The position numbers and the translations under genes are program-made. The notes under the pieces are model-generated. The model ran no database searches, had not been told where the DNA came from, and saw only the letters and a program-made list of their open reading frames with translations. A stretch of 64,000 bases of DNA from Flammeovirga aprica JL-4. GTDB taxonomy: Bacteria; Bacteroidota; Bacteroidia; Cytophagales; Flammeovirgaceae. The first letter of the stretch is position 1, and each line of letters starts with the position of its first letter. The DNA lies in the NCBI RefSeq assembly GCF_012844305.1, contig NZ_JABANE010000037.1, positions 1 through 64,000 on the forward strand, in the 5' to 3' direction. Of this stretch, positions 38,226 to 46,701 are shown piece after piece.

Positions 38226-38233
38226 CAAATATA
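38226..38233 (-). promoter_or_regulatory. Promoter -7 element of the two-component operon
   Basis: TATATTTG on the minus strand matches the Bacteroidota -7 element exactly. The leader would be only about 16 nt. No clear -33 TTG is seen. Confidence 0.45.
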
Positions 38234-38414
38234 CGGTAATACCCATTTTTTTTGTCTATGACTTCCTGTGAGTTGTCATATTATTGATTGAATTGTATGG
38301 ATTAGACTTTAAGTTGTAATGGATTCTTTTTCAGATGTTTCAATTTTAATTAATGCTAAATTCTAATTTACTTCAATCGATTATTCTTTTTTATCATGTT
38401 CTAAGCAAGCTTTT

Positions 38415-38915
38415 ATGTATCGTTACTTATTGATAGGCTTAATAGCCTTTACCTTAAAATCGTGTATCCGCATCGGAGATGACGAGATTAGAGGTGATTA
38501 CGAACCTGTAATCATGTCTAGAGCCAACTTTGAAAATGAAGTTGGTATAACTAGTTCTCAACCCCTTGAAAACCCCGGGAAAATTTATGTCTATGGAAAA
38601 TTTTTGTTTGTCAATGAAAAGAACAAAGGTTTTCATATTTATGACAATCGCTACCCTTCTTCACCACAAAAGGTGAAGTTTTTGAAAGCATTTGGTGCAA
38701 CAGATATTGCCATTAAGGGACAATATTTTTATGTAAATCAAGCTACCGACCTTCTCACTTTTTATTATGATGAAAATCAAAATGCTTACACACTAACGAA
38801 AAGGGTGAGAAATGTATTTCCCCAAAAACGTTCTCCTCAAGGTAGACACCCTAATGTAACAGAGGATGAAGTAGTTGTAGATTGGATAGAAAAAACAGAC
38901 ATTGATGATGAATAA
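38415..38915 (+). CDS. Exported LVIVD-repeat-type protein
   Basis: The 166-residue product begins MYRYLLIGLIAFTLKSC, a signal peptide with a Cys at 17 that fits a relaxed Bacteroidota lipobox. The rest carries the YVYGKFLFVNEKNKGFHIYD and DIAIKGQYFYVNQ patterns of LVIVD beta-propeller repeats (Y-x-D/N-F-V pattern followed by G-x-x-I/V-x-D). It is too short for a full propeller. Its last 14 bases overlap the start of the next LVIVD-type gene, so the two are coupled and may combine into one structure at the cell surface. Function unknown. Confidence 0.65.
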   Translation: MYRYLLIGLIAFTLKSCIRIGDDEIRGDYEPVIMSRANFENEVGITSSQPLENPGKIYVYGKFLFVNEKNKGFHIYDNRYPSSPQKVKFLKAFGATDIAIKGQYFYVNQATDLLTFYYDENQNAYTLTKRVRNVFPQKRSPQGRHPNVTEDEVVVDWIEKTDIDDE

Positions 38916-39666
38916 ATTAAATATTATAACACAAGTTCTAGCTATTCTAATCCTTTTTTCTTGTTCAGAAAATATGGAAAATGGTAGTGATGCAAGTTCT
39001 GAAAGTGGAATAGGGCAAGGTGGCTCTCTCGCTACATTTGCTATAAAAGGAGATTACCTTTACACTGTAGAATACGAAAAATTAAAAGTATTTTCTTTAC
39101 AAGATCCTCAAGCTCCAGTTCTGGTCAACAATATTTGGGTAGGTTTTGAGATCGAAACCTTATTTAGTTACAAAGAATTCCTTTATATAGGCTCTAGGGG
39201 TGGTATGTATATTTTTAGTTTAGAAAACCCAGAAGAACCTAGAAATAGGGCTTCTGTCCAACATTTCACAGCATGTGACCCTGTTGTTGCGAATGATACT
39301 TTGGCATTCGTGACATTGCACTCTAATTCAAATTGCGGAAATAATATCAATCAGTTAGAAATCTATGATATTAAAGATGCGGATAACCCAGTTCTGTTAA
39401 ATACAAGAGGGTTAATTGAACCCAAAGGACTAGGTCTTTATGGTAATTATTTGATTGTTTGTGATGATGAAATAAAAGTTTTTGAAATCAAAGAAGGTCA
39501 GGAAGGTGAAGTAGCCTTTGTAACTTCCATTGACAAAGAAGCTTTTGATGTTATCATCCAGAATGACTTATTGATAGCTGTAGGAAATGAAGGAGTATAT
39601 CAATATACACTTTATAAAAATGATAATACATTCTTAGTAGGTCACTTAAGCACCATTAATTTTTAA
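38902..39666 (+). CDS. LVIVD-repeat lipoprotein
   Basis: The 254-residue product begins with a signal peptide ending in LFSC (Cys near 21), a good lipobox. After a Ser/Gly linker (SESGIGQGGSLATFAI) it has at least four LVIVD-type repeats: DYLYTVEYEKLKVFSL, EFLYIGSRGGMYIFSL, QLEIYDIKDADNPVLL and YLIVCDDEIKVFEI. Each alternates a strand pair with a Pro-containing turn. The fold is probably a beta-propeller anchored to the outer membrane. It overlaps the preceding related gene by 14 bases. The next element is a hairpin at 39699-39734. Confidence 0.75.
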   Translation: MMMNKLNIITQVLAILILFSCSENMENGSDASSESGIGQGGSLATFAIKGDYLYTVEYEKLKVFSLQDPQAPVLVNNIWVGFEIETLFSYKEFLYIGSRGGMYIFSLENPEEPRNRASVQHFTACDPVVANDTLAFVTLHSNSNCGNNINQLEIYDIKDADNPVLLNTRGLIEPKGLGLYGNYLIVCDDEIKVFEIKEGQEGEVAFVTSIDKEAFDVIIQNDLLIAVGNEGVYQYTLYKNDNTFLVGHLSTINF

Positions 39667-39698
39667 AGACTAATAAGAGACATCTAAAATCCATAACG

Positions 39699-39734
39699 AA
39701 GGTCATTAATATATATTTACATATTGATGACCTT
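39699..39734 (+). terminator. Terminator-like hairpin after the LVIVD pair
   Basis: AAGGTCAT pairs with ATGACCTT with an AT-rich inner helix; only a short T-rich tail (TGTGTTTTG) follows. Confidence 0.6.
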
Positions 39735-39853
39735 TGTGTTTTGAAGAATTACCCGCACACATCACATCAATTTTATTATTAACTAATTTACGACAATGCA
39801 AATTGTTGATTTATTGGCTATTAGCAAAACTATCTTAACTAATCAGATTAACG

Positions 39854-40081
39854 ATGAAAAGATTTAAATTCTTCTTTATTAAGGGTGTTGTTTCAAGAAA
39901 GGGTGAACCATTTAATGTTGTTTTCGGTACTGACAATGAATTAGAAATCAAAGACCTTTATAACTCCCTTTATGACCTGCATATAAATATAGATACCGTA
40001 AAAGGGATTGATTTTGACGAACTAATTCATTTTAATGATCATGTGATCACTACTGATCTTGAATCATTAAAGTACTTTTAG
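39854..40081 (+). CDS. Hypothetical protein, 75 aa
   Basis: A short, soluble, unrecognised protein beginning MKRFKFFFIKGVVSRKGEPF. The pattern suggests a compact alpha/beta fold (FNVVFGTDNELEIKDLYNSL then INIDTVKGIDFDELIHFNDH). There is no signal peptide. Its stop lies one base before the stop of the minus-strand gene at 40083, so the two converge tail to tail with no room for a terminator. Codon use looks normal. No function can be offered. Confidence 0.55.
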   Translation: MKRFKFFFIKGVVSRKGEPFNVVFGTDNELEIKDLYNSLYDLHINIDTVKGIDFDELIHFNDHVITTDLESLKYF

Positions 40082-40082
40082 G

Positions 40083-40643
40083 CTATTCCAATTTACCAGT
40101 GTAAAACTGTAAAAAGGGATTGAAGTACAGGGCAAAGTTGACAAAACACATAATCAGGATAAATAAGAAACAAAAAGGATCTATTAAACCATCTTCATGC
40201 TTATCTAAAGTATTGAAAATTAAAAAGAGACAAAGCAAAATTAGAATAATAGGCATGATAAAATAAGAGGTTCTAATATTATAAACCACAGGAAATATCA
40301 TGTCTTCATTCAGCAGGACAATTGGGTCAATACGTTTTAATATTCGTGTTCTGAATACAAACATTTCAGCATCTGTAAGTACATAGGCTGAGTCTCCCAT
40401 GTCTATAACAAATGATGCTGTATTATCAGACCACATTAGCACGTCATTACCACCATGTTCCAATGTTTGATGACCATAAACATATGAAGTTGTGGTTTCT
40501 CTGGGTAATAAAAAATCAAACATTGTAAACAGGCATATAAAAATGATAGAAAGAGCAAATATGATTTTTGTGTTTGATTTTGATTGAGGTATTGCTCTGA
40601 AAAATAGAATAAAAGGGAGTTTGATTTTGTTAATTATCTGCAT
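40083..40643 (-). CDS. Hypothetical membrane protein, 186 aa
   Basis: An unrecognised protein with a hydrophobic helix near 27-46 (IIFALSIIFICLFTMFDFLL), a polar extracytoplasmic segment of about 75 residues (SYVYGHQTLEHGGNDVLMWS and following) and two C-terminal helices near 128-145 and 155-172. The N-terminus is short and basic. This is the layout of a small membrane protein with one periplasmic loop. It lies upstream of nothing obvious on its strand: the next minus-strand gene starts far off at 41880 and reads the same way toward it, across a 64-base gap. Possible operon tail of the export locus. Confidence 0.55.
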   Translation of the reverse strand: MQIINKIKLPFILFFRAIPQSKSNTKIIFALSIIFICLFTMFDFLLPRETTTSYVYGHQTLEHGGNDVLMWSDNTASFVIDMGDSAYVLTDAEMFVFRTRILKRIDPIVLLNEDMIFPVVYNIRTSYFIMPIILILLCLFLIFNTLDKHEDGLIDPFCFLFILIMCFVNFALYFNPFLQFYTGKLE

Positions 40644-40707
40644 GATAGAAAAAAGAATATAGTTTACTTTTGCTTTAATTTTTTGAGTAATACCAATGAT
40701 TACAACT

Positions 40708-41880
40708 TTAAAAACTCCATTTTAAACGCCAGTTTAGTTGTGAACCTCCTTGTCCGTACTGTGAGTTTTCGTCTCCGAAGAAAAACAGACCAAAGACAAG
40801 AATTTCAAAGTTATCACTTAATGATGTAGTTGCATTTCCACCAATATAATACGAACCATCATTGGTATTGATGATGTTATTTACACCCAGTCTTGTGAGT
40901 GGTGTAAGTTGATATTGTAATTCATTGAAAAATGCGAACCGCCCTAAAGATAATGTTTTTGGTGTTAATTGAAAACTAGGGTCAATGGGACCAATAGGAC
41001 CTGTTGCTCCTGCACTGTTGAAAATGCTTTCTATATGTAAGTATAAAGAGTTTTTGAAAGTGTAATCAAATGAGATATCCATGACCACAGATGGGTCTTC
41101 ACCTGCATAATCAGGATAGAAGTAGGTACCTTCTCCTTTAAAGCCAGCACCGCCAATCTGTCCTTCCCAGCCTAAGCCTAAGTTGTAGTTTTCTCTAACA
41201 TAACCAGCAAGGAATTGAAAATCATATTGCCATAAATTGGTTTTATAAAGTGCGGCAAAGTTGTAGTAATCAAATTGATTGGAAGGGGAGAATACCACCT
41301 CAATTGAACTCACTGGACCTAGATAATTTCTAATTAGAACTGCATCAGCACCAGGTCTTTCTTCATAATCAAAATCAAAGAAGGAATAGGTATTAAAAAG
41401 GTCCATAGGATTCCAGACCATAGCCACACCCCAGTTAATACGCTGTCTACCGATTCTTACTTGCCAATCTCCAGAAGAATAATCAAAATAAGCTCTGTCA
41501 ATTTCAGAATTTAAAACATAAGAAGTACCCGTAGCCCAATCATGTGACATATTGAAAGCGTATTGGTTTTGATTACCAAACTCGTTGGCGTAACCAGGAA
41601 TATTTTTAGGGCTCGCTCCATAGATCAATCTGTTTCTTCCTTCTAATGCTAAAGTAATTTTATCCGAAGCATAGTATTTAAAATTCAGTCTGTTGTGAAA
41701 TAAATTATCAATATACCATTCATCATCAAGGTCTTTAGGGAGGTTGACGGTTTGCATAAATTTCAGATAACCGCTTGCTACAAAGTTCTCTTTAAACTTA
41801 CTAGTTTTCTGTTCTTCTTCTTCTTGAGAGAATACAATAATTGGAATTAAAAAGAGGAAGGTAAATAAGCTTTTTTTCAT
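40708..41880 (-). CDS. Outer-membrane barrel protein, DUF1302-like
   Basis: Starting at 41880 (MKKSLFTFLFLIPIIVFSQ) it has a signal peptide; the upstream extension to 41955 overlaps a long inverted repeat and was dropped. The mature protein shows the pattern FDYSSGDWQVRIGRQRINWG, then VWNPMDLFNTYSFFDFDYEE and a terminal NWRLKWSF ending in Phe, as in outer-membrane barrels of the DUF1302/alginate-export-like type. It is last of a run of envelope-transport genes (LolA-like, two permeases, ATPase). It probably gives the exporter an outer-membrane component; cargo unknown. Confidence 0.7.
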   Translation of the reverse strand: MKKSLFTFLFLIPIIVFSQEEEEQKTSKFKENFVASGYLKFMQTVNLPKDLDDEWYIDNLFHNRLNFKYYASDKITLALEGRNRLIYGASPKNIPGYANEFGNQNQYAFNMSHDWATGTSYVLNSEIDRAYFDYSSGDWQVRIGRQRINWGVAMVWNPMDLFNTYSFFDFDYEERPGADAVLIRNYLGPVSSIEVVFSPSNQFDYYNFAALYKTNLWQYDFQFLAGYVRENYNLGLGWEGQIGGAGFKGEGTYFYPDYAGEDPSVVMDISFDYTFKNSLYLHIESIFNSAGATGPIGPIDPSFQLTPKTLSLGRFAFFNELQYQLTPLTRLGVNNIINTNDGSYYIGGNATTSLSDNFEILVFGLFFFGDENSQYGQGGSQLNWRLKWSF

Positions 41881-41912
41881 TACAATAAAAAAGGAGTAGG
41901 TGGTGTTGAATG

Positions 41913-41980
41913 AAAAATGAAGAGTTAAGAATGAACTACCAAATATCATTTTCATTCATCATTCTTAACTCATCATTTTT
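41913..41980. repeat. Long inverted repeat between ATPase and barrel genes
   Basis: AAAAATGAAGAGTTAAGAATGA (41913-41934, 22 bases) and its complement at 41959-41980 pair with one mismatch around a 24-base loop. It lies 3 bases past the ATPase stop codon and 33 bases before the barrel ATG. It may be a dispersed palindromic repeat, a processing site or a partial terminator that lowers barrel expression relative to the ABC genes. Confidence 0.75.
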
Positions 41981-41982
41981 AA

Positions 41983-42654
41983 TTATTTCACATCAATAAT
42001 TTTTCCATCATCAAATTGAATCACACGCTTTGCTCTGTCCATTACACGCTGATCGTGTGTAGCAATCACAAAGGTGATGTTTTCCTTCTCATTCAATTGA
42101 CGCATAATATCAAGCAAATCTGAAGTGGATTTAGAGTCTAAATTTGCAGTGGGTTCGTCTGCCAGTATCAATTTTGGCTTCGATGCCAATGCTCTTGCTA
42201 CTGCCACTCTTTGCTGTTGTCCACCCGAAAGTTTGGTAGGAAATTGTTTTCCTTTGTCCCCAATTCCAACAGCATTTAATAACTCTTTTGAACGTGCAGC
42301 TCTTTCTGCCTTTGGTCTGCCTTGAAGTTCCATAATAAACTCCACATTTTCTTCTGCCGTTAAGACGGGCATCAAAGAATAGTCCTGAAAAACGAAACCG
42401 ATATTATCTCTTCTGTAAGTAATCATATCTGCCGAAGAACGGTTATGTAAATCAGTCCCGTCAATTAAAATTGTACCATCGGTAGGCGTATCTAATCCTC
42501 CAAGGATATTAAGGAAAGTAGTTTTTCCACAGCCAGAAGGACCTACAACAGCTGTAAATTCACCTTCTTCTATTTTTAAGTCGACATGATCCAAAGCCTG
42601 AACAGGAATGGTATCGGCATTATATGTTTTGACTAAGTTTTTGATTTCAATCAT
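41983..42654 (-). CDS. ABC transporter ATP-binding protein, LolD/MacB type
   Basis: The 223-residue ATPase has Walker A GPSGCGKTT at 38-46, signature LSGGQQQRV at 142-150, Walker B LILADEPT at 162-169 and the H-loop ATHDQRV. It is closest in pattern to the LolD/FtsE/MacB group that couples to FtsX-like permeases. Those two permeases are encoded directly upstream. The group moves lipoproteins, lipids or peptides out of the inner membrane by mechanotransmission. Confidence 0.92.
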   Translation of the reverse strand: MIEIKNLVKTYNADTIPVQALDHVDLKIEEGEFTAVVGPSGCGKTTFLNILGGLDTPTDGTILIDGTDLHNRSSADMITYRRDNIGFVFQDYSLMPVLTAEENVEFIMELQGRPKAERAARSKELLNAVGIGDKGKQFPTKLSGGQQQRVAVARALASKPKLILADEPTANLDSKSTSDLLDIMRQLNEKENITFVIATHDQRVMDRAKRVIQFDDGKIIDVK

Positions 42655-42701
42655 CTTAGTATTTTTTTAATTTGAAAAATGGAAAGTTGTTGTTTTGAGA
42701 C

Positions 42702-43913
42702 TTAACCTTTATACCTTACTGCTTCGGCAGGGTTTAATTTTATAGCTCTGAATGCTGGAGGCAGGGCAGAGACAATTGCCGTAAGCAGGATCATTAAGAA
42801 TAATGGAATAAAAGATTCGGGCATTACGGGGTACACTACGTTATTAAAGCCAGCCAGACTCATTTCTGAATATTTAATACCATGTTCACCATAATAGGTA
42901 ATCAACCCAATTGAAAGCAAAGCACCCGCTACACCGCCAATCATAGAAATATAGATGGTTTCTAGTACAATCATCAAAAAGACTTTAGCACGTTCTAACC
43001 CAACTGCCATCAATACGCCAAGTTCTCTTGATCTTTCCCAGATGGCCATGGTCATCGAATTCAAAATCCCGAATCCCAAAGCGAACAAAATAATTCCTAA
43101 AATGATATAACTATTGGTGTTTCCAGACTCAGCCAAAGCACTTAATTCAGGTGCTATTTCTCTCCAAGTTTGAATATTCAGGTTGGGTTCATTGATTTCA
43201 GATTTCAAATGATCTCTCAACCCTTCAGGACTAGAACCACCTTCAATGGAAGTCATTGCAATCTCATGAATAAATTGCTGACCAGTGTTTCTCCACATAT
43301 CTTTTGATTGAGTGAAAGCAACACTTTTGTCAAAGTCAGGTGAACTTGTAGTGAAAATACCTGCGACTCTGTAAGCCGTATTGATCATTTCATTTTCAGG
43401 TCCCATGTAGGCAATCACAATTTTTGATCTGATTTTCACCTTCAGTTTTTTTGCAAGGCTAGAACCGATCACAATCTGATTTTTCCTTTTTCCTTTAAAG
43501 TAATCCCCTTCAATCAAAAAGGATTCTATTGCTGTAACTTCTTTTTCCTTCTGAGGATCAACACCGAGTATTTTTATTCCCTGACTGTCATTCGCTGATG
43601 AAGCCATACCATTAACTACCACTCTAGGTGAACAACCTTTAGTAAGAGGATCAGCCTCTGCTATTTCGACAATAGTTTCAAAATCTGGAATAGAATCTCT
43701 GAAGTTATTATTGATTTCAAATCCTTTTCTATGAAGCTGTACATGGGCCATTTCTGTGATCAGTGATTCCTGTACTTTGGATTCCATCATACCTGTAATC
43801 AGTGCCATTGTGAATATTCCACCCAAGAGGCCTACAGCAATGGAAGCAATCAGAATACCGCTTCTCACTTTATTTCTCCAGACGTTCCGCCAAGATATTT
43901 TTGTAATCATCAT
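42702..43913 (-). CDS. FtsX/LolCE-like ABC permease, second subunit
   Basis: The 403-residue permease has an N-terminal helix (about 17-40), a MacB-type periplasmic domain up to about 265, and three C-terminal helices starting at SYIILGIILFALGFGILNSM, ending in AFRAIKLNPAEAVRYKG, the typical FtsX-family tail. It lies between the other permease and the ATPase on the same strand, 12 bases after the first permease. The two permeases would form a heterodimer like LolC/LolE. Confidence 0.9.
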   Translation of the reverse strand: MMITKISWRNVWRNKVRSGILIASIAVGLLGGIFTMALITGMMESKVQESLITEMAHVQLHRKGFEINNNFRDSIPDFETIVEIAEADPLTKGCSPRVVVNGMASSANDSQGIKILGVDPQKEKEVTAIESFLIEGDYFKGKRKNQIVIGSSLAKKLKVKIRSKIVIAYMGPENEMINTAYRVAGIFTTSSPDFDKSVAFTQSKDMWRNTGQQFIHEIAMTSIEGGSSPEGLRDHLKSEINEPNLNIQTWREIAPELSALAESGNTNSYIILGIILFALGFGILNSMTMAIWERSRELGVLMAVGLERAKVFLMIVLETIYISMIGGVAGALLSIGLITYYGEHGIKYSEMSLAGFNNVVYPVMPESFIPLFLMILLTAIVSALPPAFRAIKLNPAEAVRYKG

Positions 43914-43925
43914 TGTAAAAAGGGG

Positions 43926-45143
43926 TTAAGAGTGAATTGCTTCTACAGTTTTGATGCGGGCAACGTGAATAATAGGGTAGATGGTGCAAATGATCATAAT
44001 CACAGCCATTAATAAGGCTTGAGGCCAAATGATATCCAAACTAGCAGTGAACCTTAAAATCGGTTCCATTCCCATTTTAGCCATAGCTTCTCCTTGAGCT
44101 CCGTCGATATGAATTGGATGATTTTCCATATAAAGCAATATTGGATATCCCGCAATAATGGAAGTGATAATACCAATCAAACCTATAAATAATGATTCTT
44201 GCAAAAGCATACTGTAGATTTTTCTTCTCACCATTCCTACAGCGGTCAAGATTCCAAACTCCCTTTCTCTTTCAATAGTCATCATTAAAATAGTACTGAA
44301 AATCCCGAAGGCAATCACCACATACAGGATATAGACCATAATCTTTCCTCCTTCTCTATCTGTATTAATCAGCGTAACCATCTCTGGAGATAATTCCGAC
44401 CAGCTCATAACCTCATACTCGTCAAGGTTGAGTTTACCTTTTAATTCTTTTACCGTCTGATCGACTTCGCGATTGTCATTGACATCAAGGATATAAGCAT
44501 TGATCATATTAGTAGCAGAAACAAAGTCCTGCACTGTGGGCAAAGACATATAAATCACCTGATTATTCATCTGCGGATTGGGGTGTTTTAAAATACCTTG
44601 AATCCTATATAATTCGGCAGCGCTAGCCCCGTGGTATCCTTGTCCTAAAAGAGCTAACGTATCATTGACCGTAATACCAAGGTAGTTGGCGAGTCCTTCG
44701 CTGACAATGATATCTTTACTTTCTGAAGTGAGGTATTTACCTTTCGTGATTTTTTTCGATAGATTGCTCAATTGATCTTCACCTTCAGGTTCAGTTCCCA
44801 CTATCATCACACCTTTTGTCAAAGTGTCTGTAGCTGCCATTGCATAAGTTTCTAGTCGGCCAAAAGCTCCTTTTATATTCTTATCAGAAAGAATTTCTTG
44901 TCTGGTTTCCTCAGAATCTGTCATCAGATTATTAATGGATTTATCTTCCCAGAATCCCTTTTGATGCACTTGAGCATAACCCATATAAAAACGGGCGGCA
45001 GTATCGATCATCTGTCCATATGAGCCCTCCTGTAAAGACCGCATCAAGATAGCCAGAATTACAGCGAAAAAGATGGAAGAGATACTTGTGATAGTTCTCC
45101 GTTTATTTCTCCATAAGTTTCGCCATGCAATTTTTGTAATCAT
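43926..45143 (-). CDS. FtsX/LolCE-like ABC permease, first subunit
   Basis: The 405-residue permease begins MITKIAWRNLWRNKRRTITS, close to its neighbour MITKISWRNVWRNKVRS, so the two are paralogues. It has one N-terminal helix, a large periplasmic domain and a C-terminal three-helix core (KIMVYILYVVIAFGIFSTIL onward), ending IIHVARIKTVEAIHS. It follows the LolA-like gene by 19 bases and precedes the second permease by 12. Probable role: heterodimeric exporter subunit with the ATPase at 41983. Confidence 0.9.
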   Translation of the reverse strand: MITKIAWRNLWRNKRRTITSISSIFFAVILAILMRSLQEGSYGQMIDTAARFYMGYAQVHQKGFWEDKSINNLMTDSEETRQEILSDKNIKGAFGRLETYAMAATDTLTKGVMIVGTEPEGEDQLSNLSKKITKGKYLTSESKDIIVSEGLANYLGITVNDTLALLGQGYHGASAAELYRIQGILKHPNPQMNNQVIYMSLPTVQDFVSATNMINAYILDVNDNREVDQTVKELKGKLNLDEYEVMSWSELSPEMVTLINTDREGGKIMVYILYVVIAFGIFSTILMMTIEREREFGILTAVGMVRRKIYSMLLQESLFIGLIGIITSIIAGYPILLYMENHPIHIDGAQGEAMAKMGMEPILRFTASLDIIWPQALLMAVIMIICTIYPIIHVARIKTVEAIHS

Positions 45144-45162
45144 GGTTTGTGGTTATAGGGTT

Positions 45163-45924
45163 TTATCGAACTCTTTTCATATTCTGTTGCGTAAAGAAAT
45201 TCTCAGCAATTTTCTGATTGAATTTAGCATCATTATAGATCATCACGGTTTTCTTTCCTTCCTCATCAGCAGGCACCATTTCCATTCTAGAAGGCATTTT
45301 TCTGTCTCCCAATTCTTTCACATCAAAGCAATTCAAGGTGTTGACCAAATACATGTCTTCATCGTAATTTTCAACTTTGATTTGATTATAAATGCCATCA
45401 GTAGTAACCCAAACCAATACTTTGCCCCAAACAACCGCAGCATCCTCATGAGGAATCATTTCTATTTTGTAGCATTCATAGCCATTTACTTCTTCCTTTC
45501 CCAAAAGTTTGTGACTATAGTCTTTCACTACAGAAGCACCTTTCATTAAGTCATCATTGGTAAAATCAGATCCCATCCAAGATTGCGACATCATAGAAGG
45601 AGAAATTTTGATTGTCCTTTCAATACTCGGTGTCCAAGACCACATTTCTTTATATCTTTTCAAAGAAGCAGAACCCTTATCCTTCGCGGGAGCAGTCAAT
45701 AACACCAAGAAAAAATCGTCCGTACCCTTAGACCATGATTTCATTTCCATCGTCCTAGTCCAGTCCGGTCGTATCACTTTCATTGTCATATTAATATAAC
45801 TGCTCTGTCCTCTTTGTTGCTCCTGCATTTTGGCTACTATTTCCGATGCCGTTTCCTGAGCCATTAATGAACCTGAAAAGAACAAGATCAAAAGGTGGAT
45901 TAATAATGTGCTGACTTTTTTCAT
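45163..45924 (-). CDS. LolA-like outer-membrane lipoprotein-sorting protein
   Basis: A 253-residue exported protein with a signal peptide ending at LMAQ (residue 22). The LolA-like fold is suggested by the alternating strand pattern and by the WTPSIERTIKISPSMMSQSW, MGSDFTNDDL and DYSHKLLGKEEVNGYECYKI stretches typical of this periplasmic carrier family. Unlike true LolA it sits in an operon with its own permeases and a DUF1302-like barrel. It is probably a periplasmic shuttle for a hydrophobic cargo. It follows the TetR gene directly: the stop of TetR and this start are 1 base apart. Confidence 0.8.
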   Translation of the reverse strand: MKKVSTLLIHLLILFFSGSLMAQETASEIVAKMQEQQRGQSSYINMTMKVIRPDWTRTMEMKSWSKGTDDFFLVLLTAPAKDKGSASLKRYKEMWSWTPSIERTIKISPSMMSQSWMGSDFTNDDLMKGASVVKDYSHKLLGKEEVNGYECYKIEMIPHEDAAVVWGKVLVWVTTDGIYNQIKVENYDEDMYLVNTLNCFDVKELGDRKMPSRMEMVPADEEGKKTVMIYNDAKFNQKIAENFFTQQNMKRVR

Positions 45925-45925
45925 T

Positions 45926-46516
45926 TTATATAGTGATTGAATTATAGATTTGGTTTAATAGGTTTTTCAGTTCTTCTTGAGGATCATCCAATACACATGA
46001 TATAGTGTACAGGCCGTGTCCTTCAGCCGCACTTAAAATTAAAAGTGCCGTAGTTTCGGCTGAAATGTCTTTCTTGATTGTTCCTCTTTTCTGATCATTT
46101 TTGATGCAGTTGATCAATTTATCTTTAAAAGCTCCGAAATATTTTTTTGGAATTGGAATCAGCTCAGGTTCTTTTCTGACATAAAAAAGCATTGAAATAT
46201 AAAGTTCAAAAATGCTGTCATTTTTCTGTTCTCCTTCTTGAATAATTTCAGAAGACTTCAGCTGAAGAAATGAAAGAACATCTTTCAATGGCATTTCTTC
46301 AATTGGAGCATTGATAACTTCTATCGTCATTTTTTCCCAAAAGGCAATTACACAAGCCTTGATAAGTTCTTGCTTACTGGCGAAATGATGATATACCGCT
46401 CCCTTTGAAAGTCCTGATGCTTTTATCACTTGATTGAAGGAAACGTCTTTCATTCCATGATCTCCAAACAGTTGCAATGCAACCTCTACTATTTGTCCTT
46501 TGCTGTCTTTTTCCAT
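45926..46516 (-). CDS. TetR/AcrR-family transcriptional regulator
   Basis: The 196-residue regulator starts at 46516 (MEKDSKGQIVEVALQLFGDH); the longer reading to 46534 would run into the operator. The N-terminal HTH is VIKASGLSKGAVYHHFASKQEL near 30-51. The C-terminal half is the ligand-binding helical domain. It is first in the operon and has a near-perfect 18-bp dyad 17 bases upstream, so it very probably represses itself and the five export genes that follow. The inducer is unknown; a lipid or drug-like molecule would fit. Confidence 0.92.
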   Translation of the reverse strand: MEKDSKGQIVEVALQLFGDHGMKDVSFNQVIKASGLSKGAVYHHFASKQELIKACVIAFWEKMTIEVINAPIEEMPLKDVLSFLQLKSSEIIQEGEQKNDSIFELYISMLFYVRKEPELIPIPKKYFGAFKDKLINCIKNDQKRGTIKKDISAETTALLILSAAEGHGLYTISCVLDDPQEELKNLLNQIYNSITI

Positions 46517-46532
46517 AAATAAATTATCTAAC

Positions 46533-46550
46533 AAACCAACTGGTCGGTTT
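46533..46550. promoter_or_regulatory. TetR operator of the export operon
   Basis: AAACCAACTGGTCGGTTT is a near-palindrome, with 14 of 18 positions symmetric, and has the ACC-N-AC/GT-N-GGT look of TetR-family operators. It lies just upstream of the chosen TetR start. Confidence 0.8.
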
Positions 46551-46630
46551 AAAGGTAATGAAAAAAATATTTAAAACAATGAATTGGAAAATAAATTGAA
46601 GTAAAATCCACTAAGTCAATTGATAAATGC

Positions 46631-46668
46631 AAAAAAAAGCAACACCAAGGTTTAACCTTGATGTTGCT
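46631..46668 (-). terminator. Terminator of the paralogue-pair operon
   Basis: On the minus strand AGCAACATCAAGGTT pairs with AACCTTGGTGTTGCT (one G-T pair) and runs into eight T residues, 34 bases past the stop at 46702. Confidence 0.92.
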
Positions 46669-46701
46669 GTTGTTGTCTAAACTCTTATTTGTGATTGAAT
46701 A

